A stretch of DNA of 64,000 nt from Dermacentor variabilis (Eukaryota; Arthropoda; Arachnida; Ixodida; Ixodidae), in contig NW_027460335.1 in NCBI RefSeq assembly GCF_050947875.1, positions 9,439,928-9,503,927 of the forward strand. The letters run 5' to 3'. Both the position numbers and the translations under genes were made by a program. Below, piece after piece: positions 30,688 through 42,439 of this stretch. Numbering within the stretch: the stretch's first letter is position 1; each line of letters begins with the position of its first letter. The notes beneath the pieces are model-generated. The model saw only the letters and a list, made by a program, of their open reading frames with translations, did not search any database and was not told the DNA's origin.

Positions 30688-31542
30688 TAGGCTGTTCCAC
30701 ATACCTTGAACCAAGGCTTTAAAAAAGTGATTAGCCGCAGCTCAATTAAACTAACGGCATATGGTTTACCGTCATGTGGCGCGCCCTAGAGTATTCCTAT
30801 ATTCTGCTTTCTTAGTTAGCTAGGATGAATTATGCGAAATTTTGATTATTCACTTCAGGGCCAAGTGCCCTTCGTTGCGTTGAGGAGGAGATTCAGTAAC
30901 GACCGATCCAATTTTTTTGCGGTAACGTACATGCGGCGTTGAGATTTTTTTTTTCGGCATCTAAAGAAATCCGGGGAAATGTGAGACAAAACCGCGTCAT
31001 TGTGCTCGTGCGCCATCGCCATCGTGCGCCAGCGCTTTCAATCGTTCTTCGTGCGAAAGAACCGTGCATGCGGACCGTGGTAGAGTGAGCGGCCGCGGCT
31101 CCAGGCATCGGCTGCACGGTGTTTAGAATCTTTGCTGGTGGAAGACAACAGAAAGCGCCATCGTCCCTGGTAAGCGTCAGGCACGACGCACTTTGAGAGT
31201 ACTGCAATTCCACCGCGCACGACCGAAGCCACGTCGTGTAATTTCATATTTCGCAGCCTTTATTTAAACGCAAAAAATAGCCATGCAGCAAGTACGTTGC
31301 CACATAAAATTAGATTGGTCGTTCCTGAATCCCATCTACAAAGCAACGAAATGCACTTTGCTCTCATGTGAATAATAAGAACTTAGCGAAATTGATCTTA
31401 GTTGATTAACTAATTAGGCGGAATATAGAAAGAATACTCTAGGGAGCGCCACATGACGGCATACCATCTGTGAAAGGTTTCATTCAGCTGCGGTCAAGCA
31501 CCTTTTTTTAAATGCTTGGTTCAAGTTACGTGAAACACCCTG
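30688..31542. mobile_element. TIR DNA element with TA target, non-autonomous
   Basis: The ends are long imperfect inverted repeats. The right end read inward is CAGGGTGTTTCACGTAACTT, then GAACCAAG, CCGCAGCT, CCGTCATGTGGCGC and CCCTAGAGTATTC; the left end reads AGGCTGTTCCACATACCTT with the same later blocks. Arms extend about 140 bp. TA follows the right end (31543-31544) and TG precedes the left, a probable decayed TA duplication, as in Tc1/mariner-type elements. The interior (a GC-rich piece near 31000-31200) has no transposase motif. Confidence 0.78.
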
Positions 31543-31544
31543 TA

Positions 31545-32910
31545 TAATCACAGGCCTTCTTTATACTTACGAAGCGCGTGGTGTCACGTGCTTGAGACAT
31601 GCAAACATACGGACAGATACATTTCCGAGTTAAGGCGCCCTAGAATGCTTACGCATTAAAAGTGTTAATACGAGAGTACGCCAGCATCGTTCGCGTTATA
31701 ATCCCGCTCCGGGCCACACCTCGAGCCCTCCATCCGCTTTGATTGAAAAAAAAAAAACTGAGAGATAATTACGTAAGATAAGCATCAATATTTCCGGCTA
31801 TCTTAGTGCTCATGAGCTTTGTCCCGCTAGACATTTGTGGCGTATTTTACTTACTAAGTGCAGTTATGTTAGCGAACATGGAGATTTCCAAGATGCGCCA
31901 GTATGAGAGAGCGTTTAGTCGAGTCCTTTTTTAACCAGTCGAGGTACAAAATATAGTACGCACAATATTCAGGAATACTTTTTGGGATCTACCGCTTAAA
32001 ACCCGGCTATATTTAGACGTAAGGGTTATTTATTCCCTAACGAAGTTACAAAAAAAAAGACTGAATTTGTTTTACTCCTAATTAGCTTAATTTTATCTAT
32101 ATCTTCATTTTGGCTTTCTTTAAAATATACAAATTTATTTACAGATGACTCTTCGTGTTTATACTGGACAGACATCAGCAGTTCTGGACAAAACCGCACG
32201 AAATGCGAAGATGCATTCTACAACAAGTGCAGTTCTATTACAGGAAACTGGTATATGTACTGGGAGCATCAGAAGAAATGTAATTTTACCAGGAATGTGT
32301 AAATAAATATGTAGTGCAATGGCAGTCGCTTTTAGAATGTCTTATCTTCCTGAACCATAACAGCTACTGTGCTCAGTGAAAACCTAAAGCAGTAGGAAAT
32401 ACGCCGCTTCAGGATCAAACAATGTTTGTCAAATTACGACTTTAAATGCTATTCCCTCATTTCCGAGACGTGAAGGCGAAGGCAGCCTTGTTTTATTTTG
32501 CGCGCTCTTCGTTAACTGTAATTTGTGACGAGTAGGCACATATTGCATGTGGGACGCAATTTTGTATGTGAAGACTAACTGTACTTAGTTCTTAGTTATT
32601 TCTTATTCTTTTACCACTTTAACTATAATTCCTTTCGTTGCGCCATGTTTGACATTTTTATGATGCTTCCATAGCCTACCTTAATTAGAATGGGTTGTAG
32701 CTTCAATCTACCTCGGTGGCCGGCGTGCTCATAATAGAAGCGCATAGCGATACCAGTACAGCGCAGCAAGCTTTTATGTCGCGGTTTGTGGCTACGATAA
32801 CTGTGTGCACGACACGCAGTTTTGCGAAATTTAGTGCTTAAGACCGCATATATGTGTACTATACGCACATTGTCCTATATGCTGTAAAACGACAATTATT
32901 AGTCTACAAA
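31545..32910. other. unassigned DNA
   Basis: No protein family or terminal repeat found. An A run lies at about 31746-31757. Open frames are short. Confidence 0.4.
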
Positions 32911-33149
32911 CCCGCCATGTTTGCTTAGTGGCTATGGTGTTGGGCTACTACGCGTGAGGTCGCGGGTTCAAATTTCAGCCATGGCGACCGCATTTCTATG
33001 GGGGCGAAATAAGGAATCACCCGTGTACTTAGATTTAGGCGGACGTTAAAGATCTCCAAGTGGTCTAAATCTCCGTTGTCCCCCACTGAGGCGTACCTCG
33101 TAAACACATCGCGGTTTTCGCACGTAAAACCCCACAAAATAAATTTTGT
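32911..33149 (+). mobile_element. tRNA-derived SINE (Ruka-like), left arm of an inverted pair
   Basis: Begins CCCGCCATGTTTGCTTAGTG; box B GGTCGCGGGTTCAAATTTC; body GATGGGGGCGAAATAA-like; end CACGTAAAACCCCACAAAAT. It is followed about 35 bp later by an inverted copy. Confidence 0.9.
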
Positions 33150-33184
33150 AATTCGTGAACAACTGGGTTCAAGTACAAAATGCT

Positions 33185-33392
33185 TAAATTATGGGGTTTT
33201 GCGTGCCAAAACCGCGATGTGTTTACGAGGCACGCGTTAGTGGGGGACTCCGGAAATTTAGACCACCTGGGATTTTTTAACTTGTACTCAAATCTTATTT
33301 CGCCCCCATCGAAATGCTGCAGCCGTGGCCGGGATTTTTTCTTGTGACCTCGAGCTTAGCAGCACAACATAATAGCCACAAAGCAACCACGG
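33185..33392 (-). mobile_element. tRNA-derived SINE (Ruka-like), right arm of an inverted pair
   Basis: The tail ATTATGGGGTTTTGCGTGCC, body GGACTCCGGAAATTTAGACC, CGCCCCCATCGAAATGC and tRNA-like head (AATAGCCACAAAGCAACCA) run in reverse relative to 32911-33149. The two tails face each other. Confidence 0.9.
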
Positions 33393-34045
33393 AAAGGTCT
33401 GAAGTGAAGCTATCATCTTTTGCCTGAAAATTTTCTACTGGGAGCTTGGCCAGATTCTTCTCGGCATGATGTCGCAAAGGCTTCTATCAAATCTTTGCAC
33501 GAGAGCGATCAAGAGTTGAGACTTTGAAGCGCCTTTGCTGTTCGAGTTCACTCATCCCCACCGTCTTCATCAACACCTCCATCTCTGTCTGCCTTTTTTC
33601 TCCCGTCTCCTTTCTCCAGTACTGTGTAGCAGGTCAGACCTTTGATTCATGCCGACCTCTCTGGTTTTTTGCGGTAGTAAATATTTCTCTCTTCCAATCG
33701 CATTCGTTCTCCCTACGCGAACGAATGATTGAGAACCGGAGACTATCTACAAAGTATATTTACAAAGGAGAACAGCAGCGCTGGTCAGTTCTGCCGACAG
33801 CTCGAGAGCGTTAGTCCTCTTCGTCGGGAAGCCCGCACGCATCGTCCACAAGAAACACGCAATATGCATCTATCAATATGAATGCGAAATCTATGAGAAA
33901 TGTATGAGCTGTACGCATCTCATAAAAAAGTTACGCGATGGGTATGCGAAGCTACGTAGTATCATCGCGTCTGCGTACAAAATGTACGAGGTGATATATG
34001 ACGTATGCGCACTATGGTCCTAGACGCAACGACATTTTGCATGAG
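33393..34045. other. unassigned DNA leading into a minisatellite
   Basis: No gene found. From about 33840 the sequence has loose words such as ATGCG, CTATGAG and TACGTAGT that resemble the following minisatellite, so its left part may be a diverged edge of that array. Confidence 0.35.
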
Positions 34046-34672
34046 AACTATGAACTGCATACAAAGTATACGTACTGGCATCGTACAAGCAACGAGATAT
34101 TCCGCGAGAACTATCAACTGCATACAAAGTTTGTGTACTGGCATCGTACGAGCAACGAGATCTCCTAAGATAACTATGAACTGCATACGCAGCATACACA
34201 CTGACGTCGTACAAGCAACGAGGTCTCCCACAAAAACGATGAACTGCATACAAAGTATACGTAGTGGCATAGTACAAGCAGCGAGAACTCCCACGAGAGC
34301 GACTAACTGCATACAATGTACACGTAGTGGCATCGTACAAGCAGCGACATCTCGCACGAGAACTACAAACTGAGCACAAAGTATACACACTGGCATCGTG
34401 CAAGCAACGAGATCTCCCACGAGAACTATGAACTGCACAAAAAGTGTACGTACTGTCATCCTACAAGCAATGAAACCTCCCAGGACAATGAACAGCATTC
34501 AAAGTATACGTACTGGCATCGCAAAAGCAACGAGATCTCCCACGAGAACTATTTACGGGGGGCGAAATATAGATACTGGCATCGTGCAAGAAACTAGATC
34601 TTGCATGAGTACTACAAGCTTTTAAATCATACGAATTCGTATAGAACAAGCAATGAGATCTTGAACGAATGA
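34046..34672. repeat. 63-bp minisatellite, about ten units
   Basis: Units start at 34046, 34109, 34172, 34235, 34298, 34361, 34424, about 34484, 34547 and about 34610. Each has AACTATGAACTGCATACAAA, TATACGTACTGGCATCGTAC and AGCAACGAGATCTCCCACGA as three successive blocks. Divergence is moderate, and one unit has a 3-bp deletion. Because 63 is 3 x 21, long frames stay open on both strands (for example 33962-34498 minus), but the Cys/Met-rich translation has no family resemblance. Confidence 0.92.
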
Positions 34673-37619
34673 GAAGGCACGATAACTGTGTGGGAAAAGA
34701 CAACCAGAAGTCACACAAGAAAAGTAGCTTATTGTTGCTGGCCCATGCAATAAAGCGTTTCGTAAATTGATAGTTTCGTGATTATACGAAATGCATTCAC
34801 GGACTTAAACTGGCGTGTTGTGCAATCTCACCATAGTGTTTCATGATGCAAGTGTACATAACCGGTATACAGCAATTGGGAACAATTTGAAAAATTACTT
34901 TGGCAACCAATCCTTGCATGAATGCCTCAAAGTAGAATGAACAGAATTGGTTCTAAGTGAGAACGCATATTGTCACATGGGACTAGCGAAATGGCTCAAA
35001 AAGAGCTTCACACAACAAAAAAAGTTTTATAATTCTTATGAGGATAACAAATCAGTACGATGCAAGTTCATGGGAATGAATATAGGTTAGGCAGTTTGTA
35101 AGAGGTCCATTGTGTATTTAAACATAGACAAATAAAGCGTAACAAACTATACTTTTCAGCGAAGAGGTCACTCTGTTTCACCTTGCTTTAACTTCGTACG
35201 TGTCCCGTTCTCCTCAGGTTCTCTGAGGAAGACACTTTCTTTGAAGCAACGTGAACTACCATATGCACAAAAGGGTAACAAAAGGTGCAATATTGGCAGT
35301 GCCAGGAATAATGAGTGCGCAACTGAAGTACACATTACTTCTTTTACAAGAAGGTACTTGCATTACATATGTAGCATGTAACGTAAGCCACTGCATTATA
35401 CAATGCATTCATTTTTAAACCTAGATCGGATATGTACAATCACTTAATTAACAACAAGGTGTGTGCTGCATGTAAAAACTGTTCATTGGAAGCTGTGTAC
35501 AAAGCGAGTGGTGTTGAAATAACTATAGTGAGGAAGACAGATTATTCCATAATAACACTTGAGCACAAATAAGCGGTGGTGTGCATGCACTGAGAGCAAG
35601 ATTGCATAAACCATGGAAGGGGGGTCAAACAGCGCCGCTGCGCTCTATACACACATTCCTATTGAAGAGTGGCAATTCCTCTATCCTCATCATGGCTTTT
35701 ACCTTTTTCTTTGTCATGTAATCCTATGCGGTTTCCATTATTTCTTTTCTGCATAATCTCCCCAGTGGCTTTATGTTCCTTTAGTGCATGTTACACGAGA
35801 CGTGGTGTTTTACACAAACTACAAACACGCCCACATGTGAAGTGGGGAAAGCTGGACGCGTCGATACCTTGCCTGCACTTTAGCTGTGCTCTCCAACCAA
35901 AGTTTTTAAAGACTTTTTGGCATTTCCCGGCCTTACAATGCTTCCTAAGAAAAAAAGCTAAGTCCAAATTTCACCCATACTTTACTGTTGTGTCGCGTGC
36001 CTTTGTTGGCGGTAGCCAGCATTTAACATGCAAATTTGTAGTTGCAAGTTGGCAATTTTACCATTTTGTGTGTAGTTATGATTTTTTACCGCATGGTATG
36101 TATTAGAGGTTACACTGTACATGCAAGGAGCTGCACTTATTCTCCCATCAAAGCCAACTTAAGTCAGTTGACATAGTGGTAATGCACAGGTAACTGCGTT
36201 ATGTACTACGTTTTTTAGCATAGCGAGGTTTTCAAAGGAAACTTCGGTCTTATGACGGAGGTGCATGCCACAAATTCTCAAAAGGCGGGTCTTTATATGC
36301 TCAAACTTACCAATACTGTCCCACTAGAATACGAACACCACCGTGGAAATCTCACTATGAGACTCAAGCAACAGCACATTACCGTCTCAAGAAATTGGCC
36401 TAGTTTTGACTGCACCGTCTCCAGGACCAGGCTAGTTTCCTTGCACTGCATCAAACATTGGTCTAGTTTACTAAGCAAGATGCTCGCCAAGTTTAACCAG
36501 CAAGAAACTGATCGAGCAAACATTCCTATGCAAAAGACGCCAAAGAATGCTTTGCTTTAAAGTGATGTACTTGGATAATACAGGAGTCTCGGACAAAGAT
36601 AGGCCATCACTAGAGTGCTCAGCTATGCAGTTTGGCCACTATTTTCATGGTCGCTAGAATTTGGCTTCAAGAGCACAAGTACAATCTAGTTATTCTCGTA
36701 ATACCTGAAAAAATGTCCGTTACTGCCATCATATGGGTTCTAAAATATGTATAAAATTAACTAGTGACGTCGCTGGTATATTCTACAACAAAAATACCTC
36801 TGAAATAGTTCAACAAAGCACATTTGATGTCTACTAATTCATAGCCTAAAGATACATGGTCAGTGTTACTATGAATTTACAGTTCTACTTGTTTATCAGT
36901 GAGAAACATGTACCGTATAGTCTGGATCTCTTCCAACTGTAATGCAGGTGGTGGCTGTGATGTCCGATTTCCTTAAGCAACAAAACTATGCTGGCGCAAC
37001 TCGACCAGGAAAAATCATTTCATTATTCGCCATTAAAGTATTTCTCCGTATTTGTATCTCCGTATCAGCATTAAGTTTTCCTAAGGGGGTTACGAAACTG
37101 GATATGAAAAGAATCATTTTTGGTGAGTTGATACTACAAACATTGTGCTATATTGACTTATTTAAAAGAATGTACATGTTAGTTTAACAGTTTCATGCGC
37201 AAATACTGACGCCTACAAATGCTGATAACATAGCCGTTAAATATTTAGATGGGCTGGTAGGTTCATGTTTCCCACACAATGTGCTACAAATGTGAGACAG
37301 GAAAGACAAGTGTATTTACATGTGTGCAGCGTTTGTGATATCGTAATTACTCAAATCTAGGTCGATACTTTTAAAAAAGAAAATGAAGTACGAAAGCATG
37401 GGTCGGCTTAGATTTGAGTAGGTGACTTGGCAGCAACTGCCACATACCTAATGTCATCTGACAGTACAGACTTGTAGCGGCGCACGTGTGCGCCATCTTG
37501 TTTTCTGGAAGCGATTGTTCAGAGCAGTTGTCTTAACTTTTTGAAAGTGTCGCGCCGTAGCCTCGTGCCACTGCGGTGACACAGACCAAGCGGTGCCATC
37601 ACACCGCAACCTTTAGGCA
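34673..37619. other. unassigned DNA, nearly 3 kb
   Basis: No recognisable gene, terminal repeat or transposase motif. The frame 35669-36106 (plus, 145 residues) is Phe/Cys-rich and without a known domain; its length alone is not enough to call it. Confidence 0.4.
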
Positions 37620-38401
37620 ATAGGTCGTTTTAAACGTGGCGAAAACCTCCAACCTCCATACCAAGCACGAGTTCGGCATGGACGAAATGAATGTGCCATG
37701 GTGGCGGAGACGGGACAAGCTTTTCAACTGCGCAGCAACCCTGATTGGTTTCACCAGAGCAGAGAGGACTAAACACTTGTTAGGAAGAAGATGTGGCCGT
37801 ATTCATCAGGCAACAGAGAGAATTGGGAACGCACACAACGACGAAGATTATACAGGCAAAGGCTAGGGAGGTCGCCATAGCAAAGGGTATCGCACAAATC
37901 AATTTCAAGGGCAGCAAAGACTAGGTAATGGCCTTCATGGAACGCTTTGGTTTCAGCCTCAGGCGACCGATATATGTGTGCAGAAACTAACCAGCGACTT
38001 CCGAGGAGAAGCTCATCGCATTCCACCACTACGTCATGATAAATTGGCCGCAAAAGAACTATCAACTAGAGCAAATTGCAAAAACTGACCAGACACCGAT
38101 GTTCTTCAACATTTCCATGGCATACACGGTAAACGAAAAGGGGGAAATAGATCAAGCTTACGACGACAGTCTATTGCAAACAGTGCAAAAGAGTATTTTG
38201 CTGTTTACTGATGGACAGGCGCAAAACACTGCTGGCCGAGGAAAAGTTCCCCTGGAATATTTTTGTGCTCGCTCAAGAAAAAAGTTCTATGAACAGCGCC
38301 ATGAAGGACTTGGTGAAGAAGATTTGAAACAGCCTGCCCTACAGCGTTACCGCTGTCATCGTAGACGTCACTGTCGCTGTCCGATGCAACCACGTTCGTG
38401 A
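37620..38401 (+). pseudogene. pogo/Tigger-type transposase remnant
   Basis: Across frame changes the sequence reads QAKAREVAIAKGI, FKGSKD-stop-VMAFMERFGFSLRRP (CENP-B/Tc5-type helix-turn-helix end, usually WLERFMKRHGFSLRR), ATSEEKLIAFHHYVMI, and YQLEQIAKTDQTPMFFNIS, in which the Asp of DQTP is the first catalytic residue of pogo-family DDE transposases (usual IGNADQTPVYFDMP). YTVNEKG and GRGKVPLEYFC follow. The rest of the DDE domain is missing. Stops and shifts make it a pseudogene. No terminal repeats were found. Confidence 0.82.
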
Positions 38402-40129
38402 TGATCGTGCTCATCAGATCGCCTCATCAGGTAGGAGGAGCACTTTGTTTCGAAATCTATAGTAGCGTACTTTCTTTTCACTGTCAACGTAGTGCATTTC
38501 TGATGATCAGCGGGTTAGTCGGCCATCTTCTGTTTCGGTGGTAAGTCAAAGGAGGCTGCGAAAAAAACATGGCCAGGAACGACTTCGGTGCTACGAAGAA
38601 AGACAAGCACGAGTTACCTAACCCATTAGCAGAATTGAGCAGAATGAGGGCCATAGAATAAAAAACCAGCTGTGAGGGCCCAGCCAGAGAGGTGGCCCAG
38701 CGAGGAATCTGAGAGGAGTGCCGGAAGTGCAGCTGGCGTGGTCTATTCGTGTTCCAGAGGGTGGTGCGGCACAGAGCTCAGCCCAGTAGTGTTCGGAAGG
38801 GTGGAAGGGCGACGGGAGAGATGCGCGAGGCTCGCGTGAATCTCTCATGGACAGAAGCGCGCGGGCGGCTGTTGCAAGGGCGGGCGATCGTGATGCAGCT
38901 TGCATTTCACTTTTTTTTATTTTCAAGGATTTCCCATTCGATTACCTTTCAGCACGGACAAGAAGGTACTCGTTCCTGTGATGTGGTATCAGCTTGCTAT
39001 TAGTGTTCAGGACTGGCAGATGACGCACCAGGCGCTATCAATGAACTCAATTTCATGCTTGTGTTTGTAGTGGTGTTTGGCAAAATCATTTGGGCTAGTC
39101 ATCCGGCATAGCCTTGGTAGCTTGTTAGGTGCGGAGAATACTAGTTCTACATTCGATCGTTACGTGATGTCTTTTGTGTTGTACAATAACTTATGTATAT
39201 ATGGCAGCACAGCGGTCGCACAACTTGAAAAAGACTACCCAACGATCAAATGTGCAAGTAGTACTTTCTCCACGTAAAAAACTAGAAGGGTATGCTGCAT
39301 GACTAACGCGAATGATGCTGCCAAACACCACTGCGAAAAAAAGCATGGAAATAAGTTTGTTTATTGTGCGAAGTGCTTTATCGGGCACATGCACCTGCCA
39401 TGCCTTAGATTTTATGTAGGAAAAACAGGATGATGCCTGTATGATTGGCTAGGAAGCACACCAAAAATATGAACGAAGTTGGCAATGTGTCACTAGCGTG
39501 CCATTGTAAAAAAGGAATGTGGTTGTGCCGTTGTTCGACTAGTGTAGTATCGTGGGCAGTACCGGACAACAGCTGACATGTGGCGTAATAGAAGCCCTTA
39601 ATACTCGTACCTAGCAGATAGGTGCGTTAACACTGTTCTTGTTACTACATCATAAGTAACAGGCAGCATACATTCTAGGAAGGTAAAAAGAAAGTAATGC
39701 AGAACGTTGCAGGAAGCTCACTGCATAGAAGCTACGTGATAATAGTTTCAGTCCTGCATCCTATTGCAATACCCAATAAAGAAAAAACCCATGCCAACGG
39801 TTGTATCCCACACGTACATGGGACGGGGCCCGGCACAAGTACCACGTATTGAACAGTTGCTTAGGCTGTTGTGGAACATTTAAAAGGTTTTTCTGAATGC
39901 CATAAAACTAGTTGGAGACCAGTGCCCTTTCTTTCCTGTCATCCTTTCTGCATTGTGAGACGTTTTTTTCCCCTCCGAATCGTGAGTACTTCTATTCAAT
40001 TTATTGAGAACTGCGCACGACATTAGGTGGTGCCTAATGACCCTCGTATTGCTCTGAGCTATGTGTGCCACTATTGTGCAAATCAAAAGAGCAAAAGTGG
40101 TGCCAGTGTCCCACTGAAAGGACACAGCG
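38402..40129. other. unassigned DNA
   Basis: No gene identified. A GC-rich piece at 38690-38890 is conspicuous against its surroundings but gives no convincing protein. Confidence 0.35.
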
Positions 40130-40760
40130 AGTTAACATTGCCTTGCCACCTGGGGAAACTGTACTGGAGGCGGAGGAGGATGAGGGAATGAAGAGACAAG
40201 GCAGGGATGTTAACCAGAAATGCGTGTGGTTGGCTACCCTACTCTGGGGGACGGGAAAGAGTGAATAGAGAGGTAAGAGAGACAGAGCGACGGGAGGGGG
40301 AGAAAAGCTGCGGTGCGCTCGCTCGCGCACGCACGCGGAGGGTCTCAGCGAGTCAAAGGCGTTCACAAAGGCCAGTCGCCCTCAAGAAAGACAAAAGTGC
40401 CTTCATGGCTTTGTGGGCTGACGAGCGATAGCGAGGGTCTTCAAGTAGCACCTGGATAAACAACGGCCCCTTCCACGCCGCAGACGTCGCATGTCGGTCA
40501 TTCCACTCAAAGAAGTGCACGTTTTCGTGAAAGCCACTTCCAACCACAGCCGGTATAGAAGCAATGCCTCACGTCGGTGATGCCCTGTCGGAGGTCGAAG
40601 TTGTAGGGAATGGTACAGTTCGTACAACCTGATGCGCCTTATATTTGGGATGTTCCACTCTGTTAAATAGAGCTTGCGTGCCAGGTGACGAAGCTGCCTT
40701 TCAGCGTCTGTCCTGGAAAGAGGAAGATGAGCTGTGGAGGAAAGCGAAAATGCGTCATAC
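40130..40760 (-). pseudogene. I/R1-like LINE 3' end fragment
   Basis: On the minus strand the frame 40963-40403 contains LPLSRTDAERQLRHLARKLY, RRIRLYELYHSLQLRPP, EALLLYRLWLEVAFTKTCTS and LSGMTD. The same order (IPLSRPDAARHL, RLHRLDSSLKLQVPP, SDATVLSRLRLGVAFTKACS, IGMGDTPMCDS) occurs at 48300-49170. This is the region between RNase H and the C-terminal zinc finger of an R1/I-like LINE. The finger is lost here; ALLSFLRATGLCERL near the 3' end parallels ALLKYLKSTGLGNRA in the other copy. The first 70 codons of that open frame (upstream of LPLSRTD) are unrelated flank. Confidence 0.78.
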
Positions 40761-42099
40761 CTAGTTGTGCCTTTATTGTTACGTTTACTGCCGTGCATGA
40801 CACTGCATTGGCCCCGTGCTTTCGGAACTGCATAGTTTCCTTCTCTAGTTGTGATGATCGTGACCACGGTTTCGTTCGCAGTGGTTGCGACAAGCAGTAG
40901 ATTCTTTGTACTTGGTGCAATGCGCGCAGTCTCGCAAACATGGCGGAAGCTGTCGAGGGTCAATAGTGATTGTACTATGGCCGCGCGCTGATATCCAATC
41001 AGCCAGTTACATTGCGATTGATGAAGAATCTGTTACAGCAAGCTCAGTGGTGAAAAAAAATTATAGGGATGGACTTGTGGTAGTAAATAGCACGTCTCAG
41101 ATAAAGACACGGCCGCCTCTTGTGCTGTGACTGCGCTACAACGGAAGTGCTTCCTGAAGGCCCTTGCCGCTGTGAGAAGTATAATCAGTCACGAAATGAC
41201 GGCATTTGCAGCTCCCACAGTGCTTATGTGTGAAATTGAAGCAGTATTTGTGGAACAATTCAGTAGAAAAGTGTGTATGTGTAAACATTAGTTTCTGTTT
41301 CTTTGCATACCCTTAATAATTCAACATTCGGTTAAGTAGGAATTTTTTTCAAGTCCTGTGAAATTTGAATGAATGTGGTTTTACTCTATACCTTCTTTCA
41401 TCGCGTGTGTAGTTTGAACTGACTGGTGTACCGCAATAAACTTTTTCAGCCTTTAGGTTAAGATTGGTAGCCCTGGGACAAAGCAGCTCCTTAAGGATGC
41501 AACAAGTTTTACTGTGGTTTTCTGTTGTTCCATTTGCTTCCCTAAACATTCTCTCAAATCTTCAGAAAAGCTGGTATATCCCTAACAAAATGTGTTTGTC
41601 GCTGACTGTGGGATAAAACGTGGTGAATCATCCAGCTTGAATTATTGTCCTTGGACCATTATCAGTGAAGCTTAATGGACTAGGGCTTTCTTACAGTCAG
41701 GCTGTAAGCTTTCAACCGTTTGCATATATCTTGTTTTTTTTCCTTCAGTGCCATAACTGTCTAGCAACCTACTTGTCCGTAATAACTGCTACGTTTTTTA
41801 TACTATATTTCAGGAAAAGCGAGTTTTTCTGAGAGCACAGGATCTTTTTGTATTGGAGTAACGAAGCTTTAGCAATTCTATTTTTCGTAGTTTCACACTG
41901 ATATTGGGCTGTTTATTTGTGAATGTTACCTTAGATAAGATGGCTGTTTAATAGGCTGTTTATTTATCTTTTATACGGCGAAAGACTGATGTCAAGTGGC
42001 AAGGAGCGATACAATCGGGAAGAATGACATCGCGCGTCCGTGAACGTACGTGCAACCAATCAACAAATACCGAAACAGAAAAAGGCAGGAGATACAAAA
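40761..42099. other. unassigned DNA
   Basis: No recognisable gene. Mostly AT-rich from 41230 on. Confidence 0.4.
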
Positions 42100-42345
42100 A
42101 GACAACCCGAAGCTCTTTGGTATGTTATCCCTTTTACGGTTTTTAATTTTTTCTGTTTCTGTATCTGTTGATTGCCTGTATCATCGATGCGTCGCGTAAT
42201 TCTTCCGGATTGTATCACTCCCTCCCACTTCACCTCTGCCTTTCGCCTTATATAAGGCGTCCACCTTCCGTCAATAAAATTTAGTTGACAGTCAGCGCTT
42301 GTGTCGCGTCCTTGTTCCTTTGTGGCAGCATGTGTTAGCGCTGTT
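42100..42345 (+). promoter_or_regulatory. possible LTR or 5' region of an unidentified retroelement
   Basis: The palindromic GCCTTATATAAGGC (about 42246) supplies a TATA box. It is followed by GTCAATAAAATTTAG with a polyadenylation signal about 25 bp later and by CAGTCAGCGCTTGTGTCGCG. TATA and AATAAA this close together resemble an LTR or a promoter/terminator region of a retroelement. The neighbouring gypsy is on the other strand, so this may be an independent solo fragment. No second copy is visible in this window. Confidence 0.35.
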
Positions 42346-42439
42346 ACATTTCTCAAATCAGTTCATTTGTTTGGGGGTGGTACGTCGTCGTTTTGCGATG
42401 TGCAGTACCAATTCGCCTCAAGAATTCCTGTTGCATCGC

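Noticed and set aside
33962..34498. 178-residue minus-strand Cys/Met-rich frame, and plus frames on the other strand
   Set aside because: Open on both strands because the 63-bp repeat is a multiple of three and stop-poor; no family match.
28515..34672. CRISPR-like array
   Set aside because: Units are contiguous and diverged with no conserved-repeat/variable-spacer pattern, and the sequence is eukaryotic.
35669..36106. 145-residue plus frame
   Set aside because: Longest frame in an anonymous region, but no motif, homology, splice or promoter support.
40403..40963. 186-residue minus frame as a host gene
   Set aside because: Its second part matches the C-terminal region of the LINE at 48.3 kb; the first part is unrelated flank.
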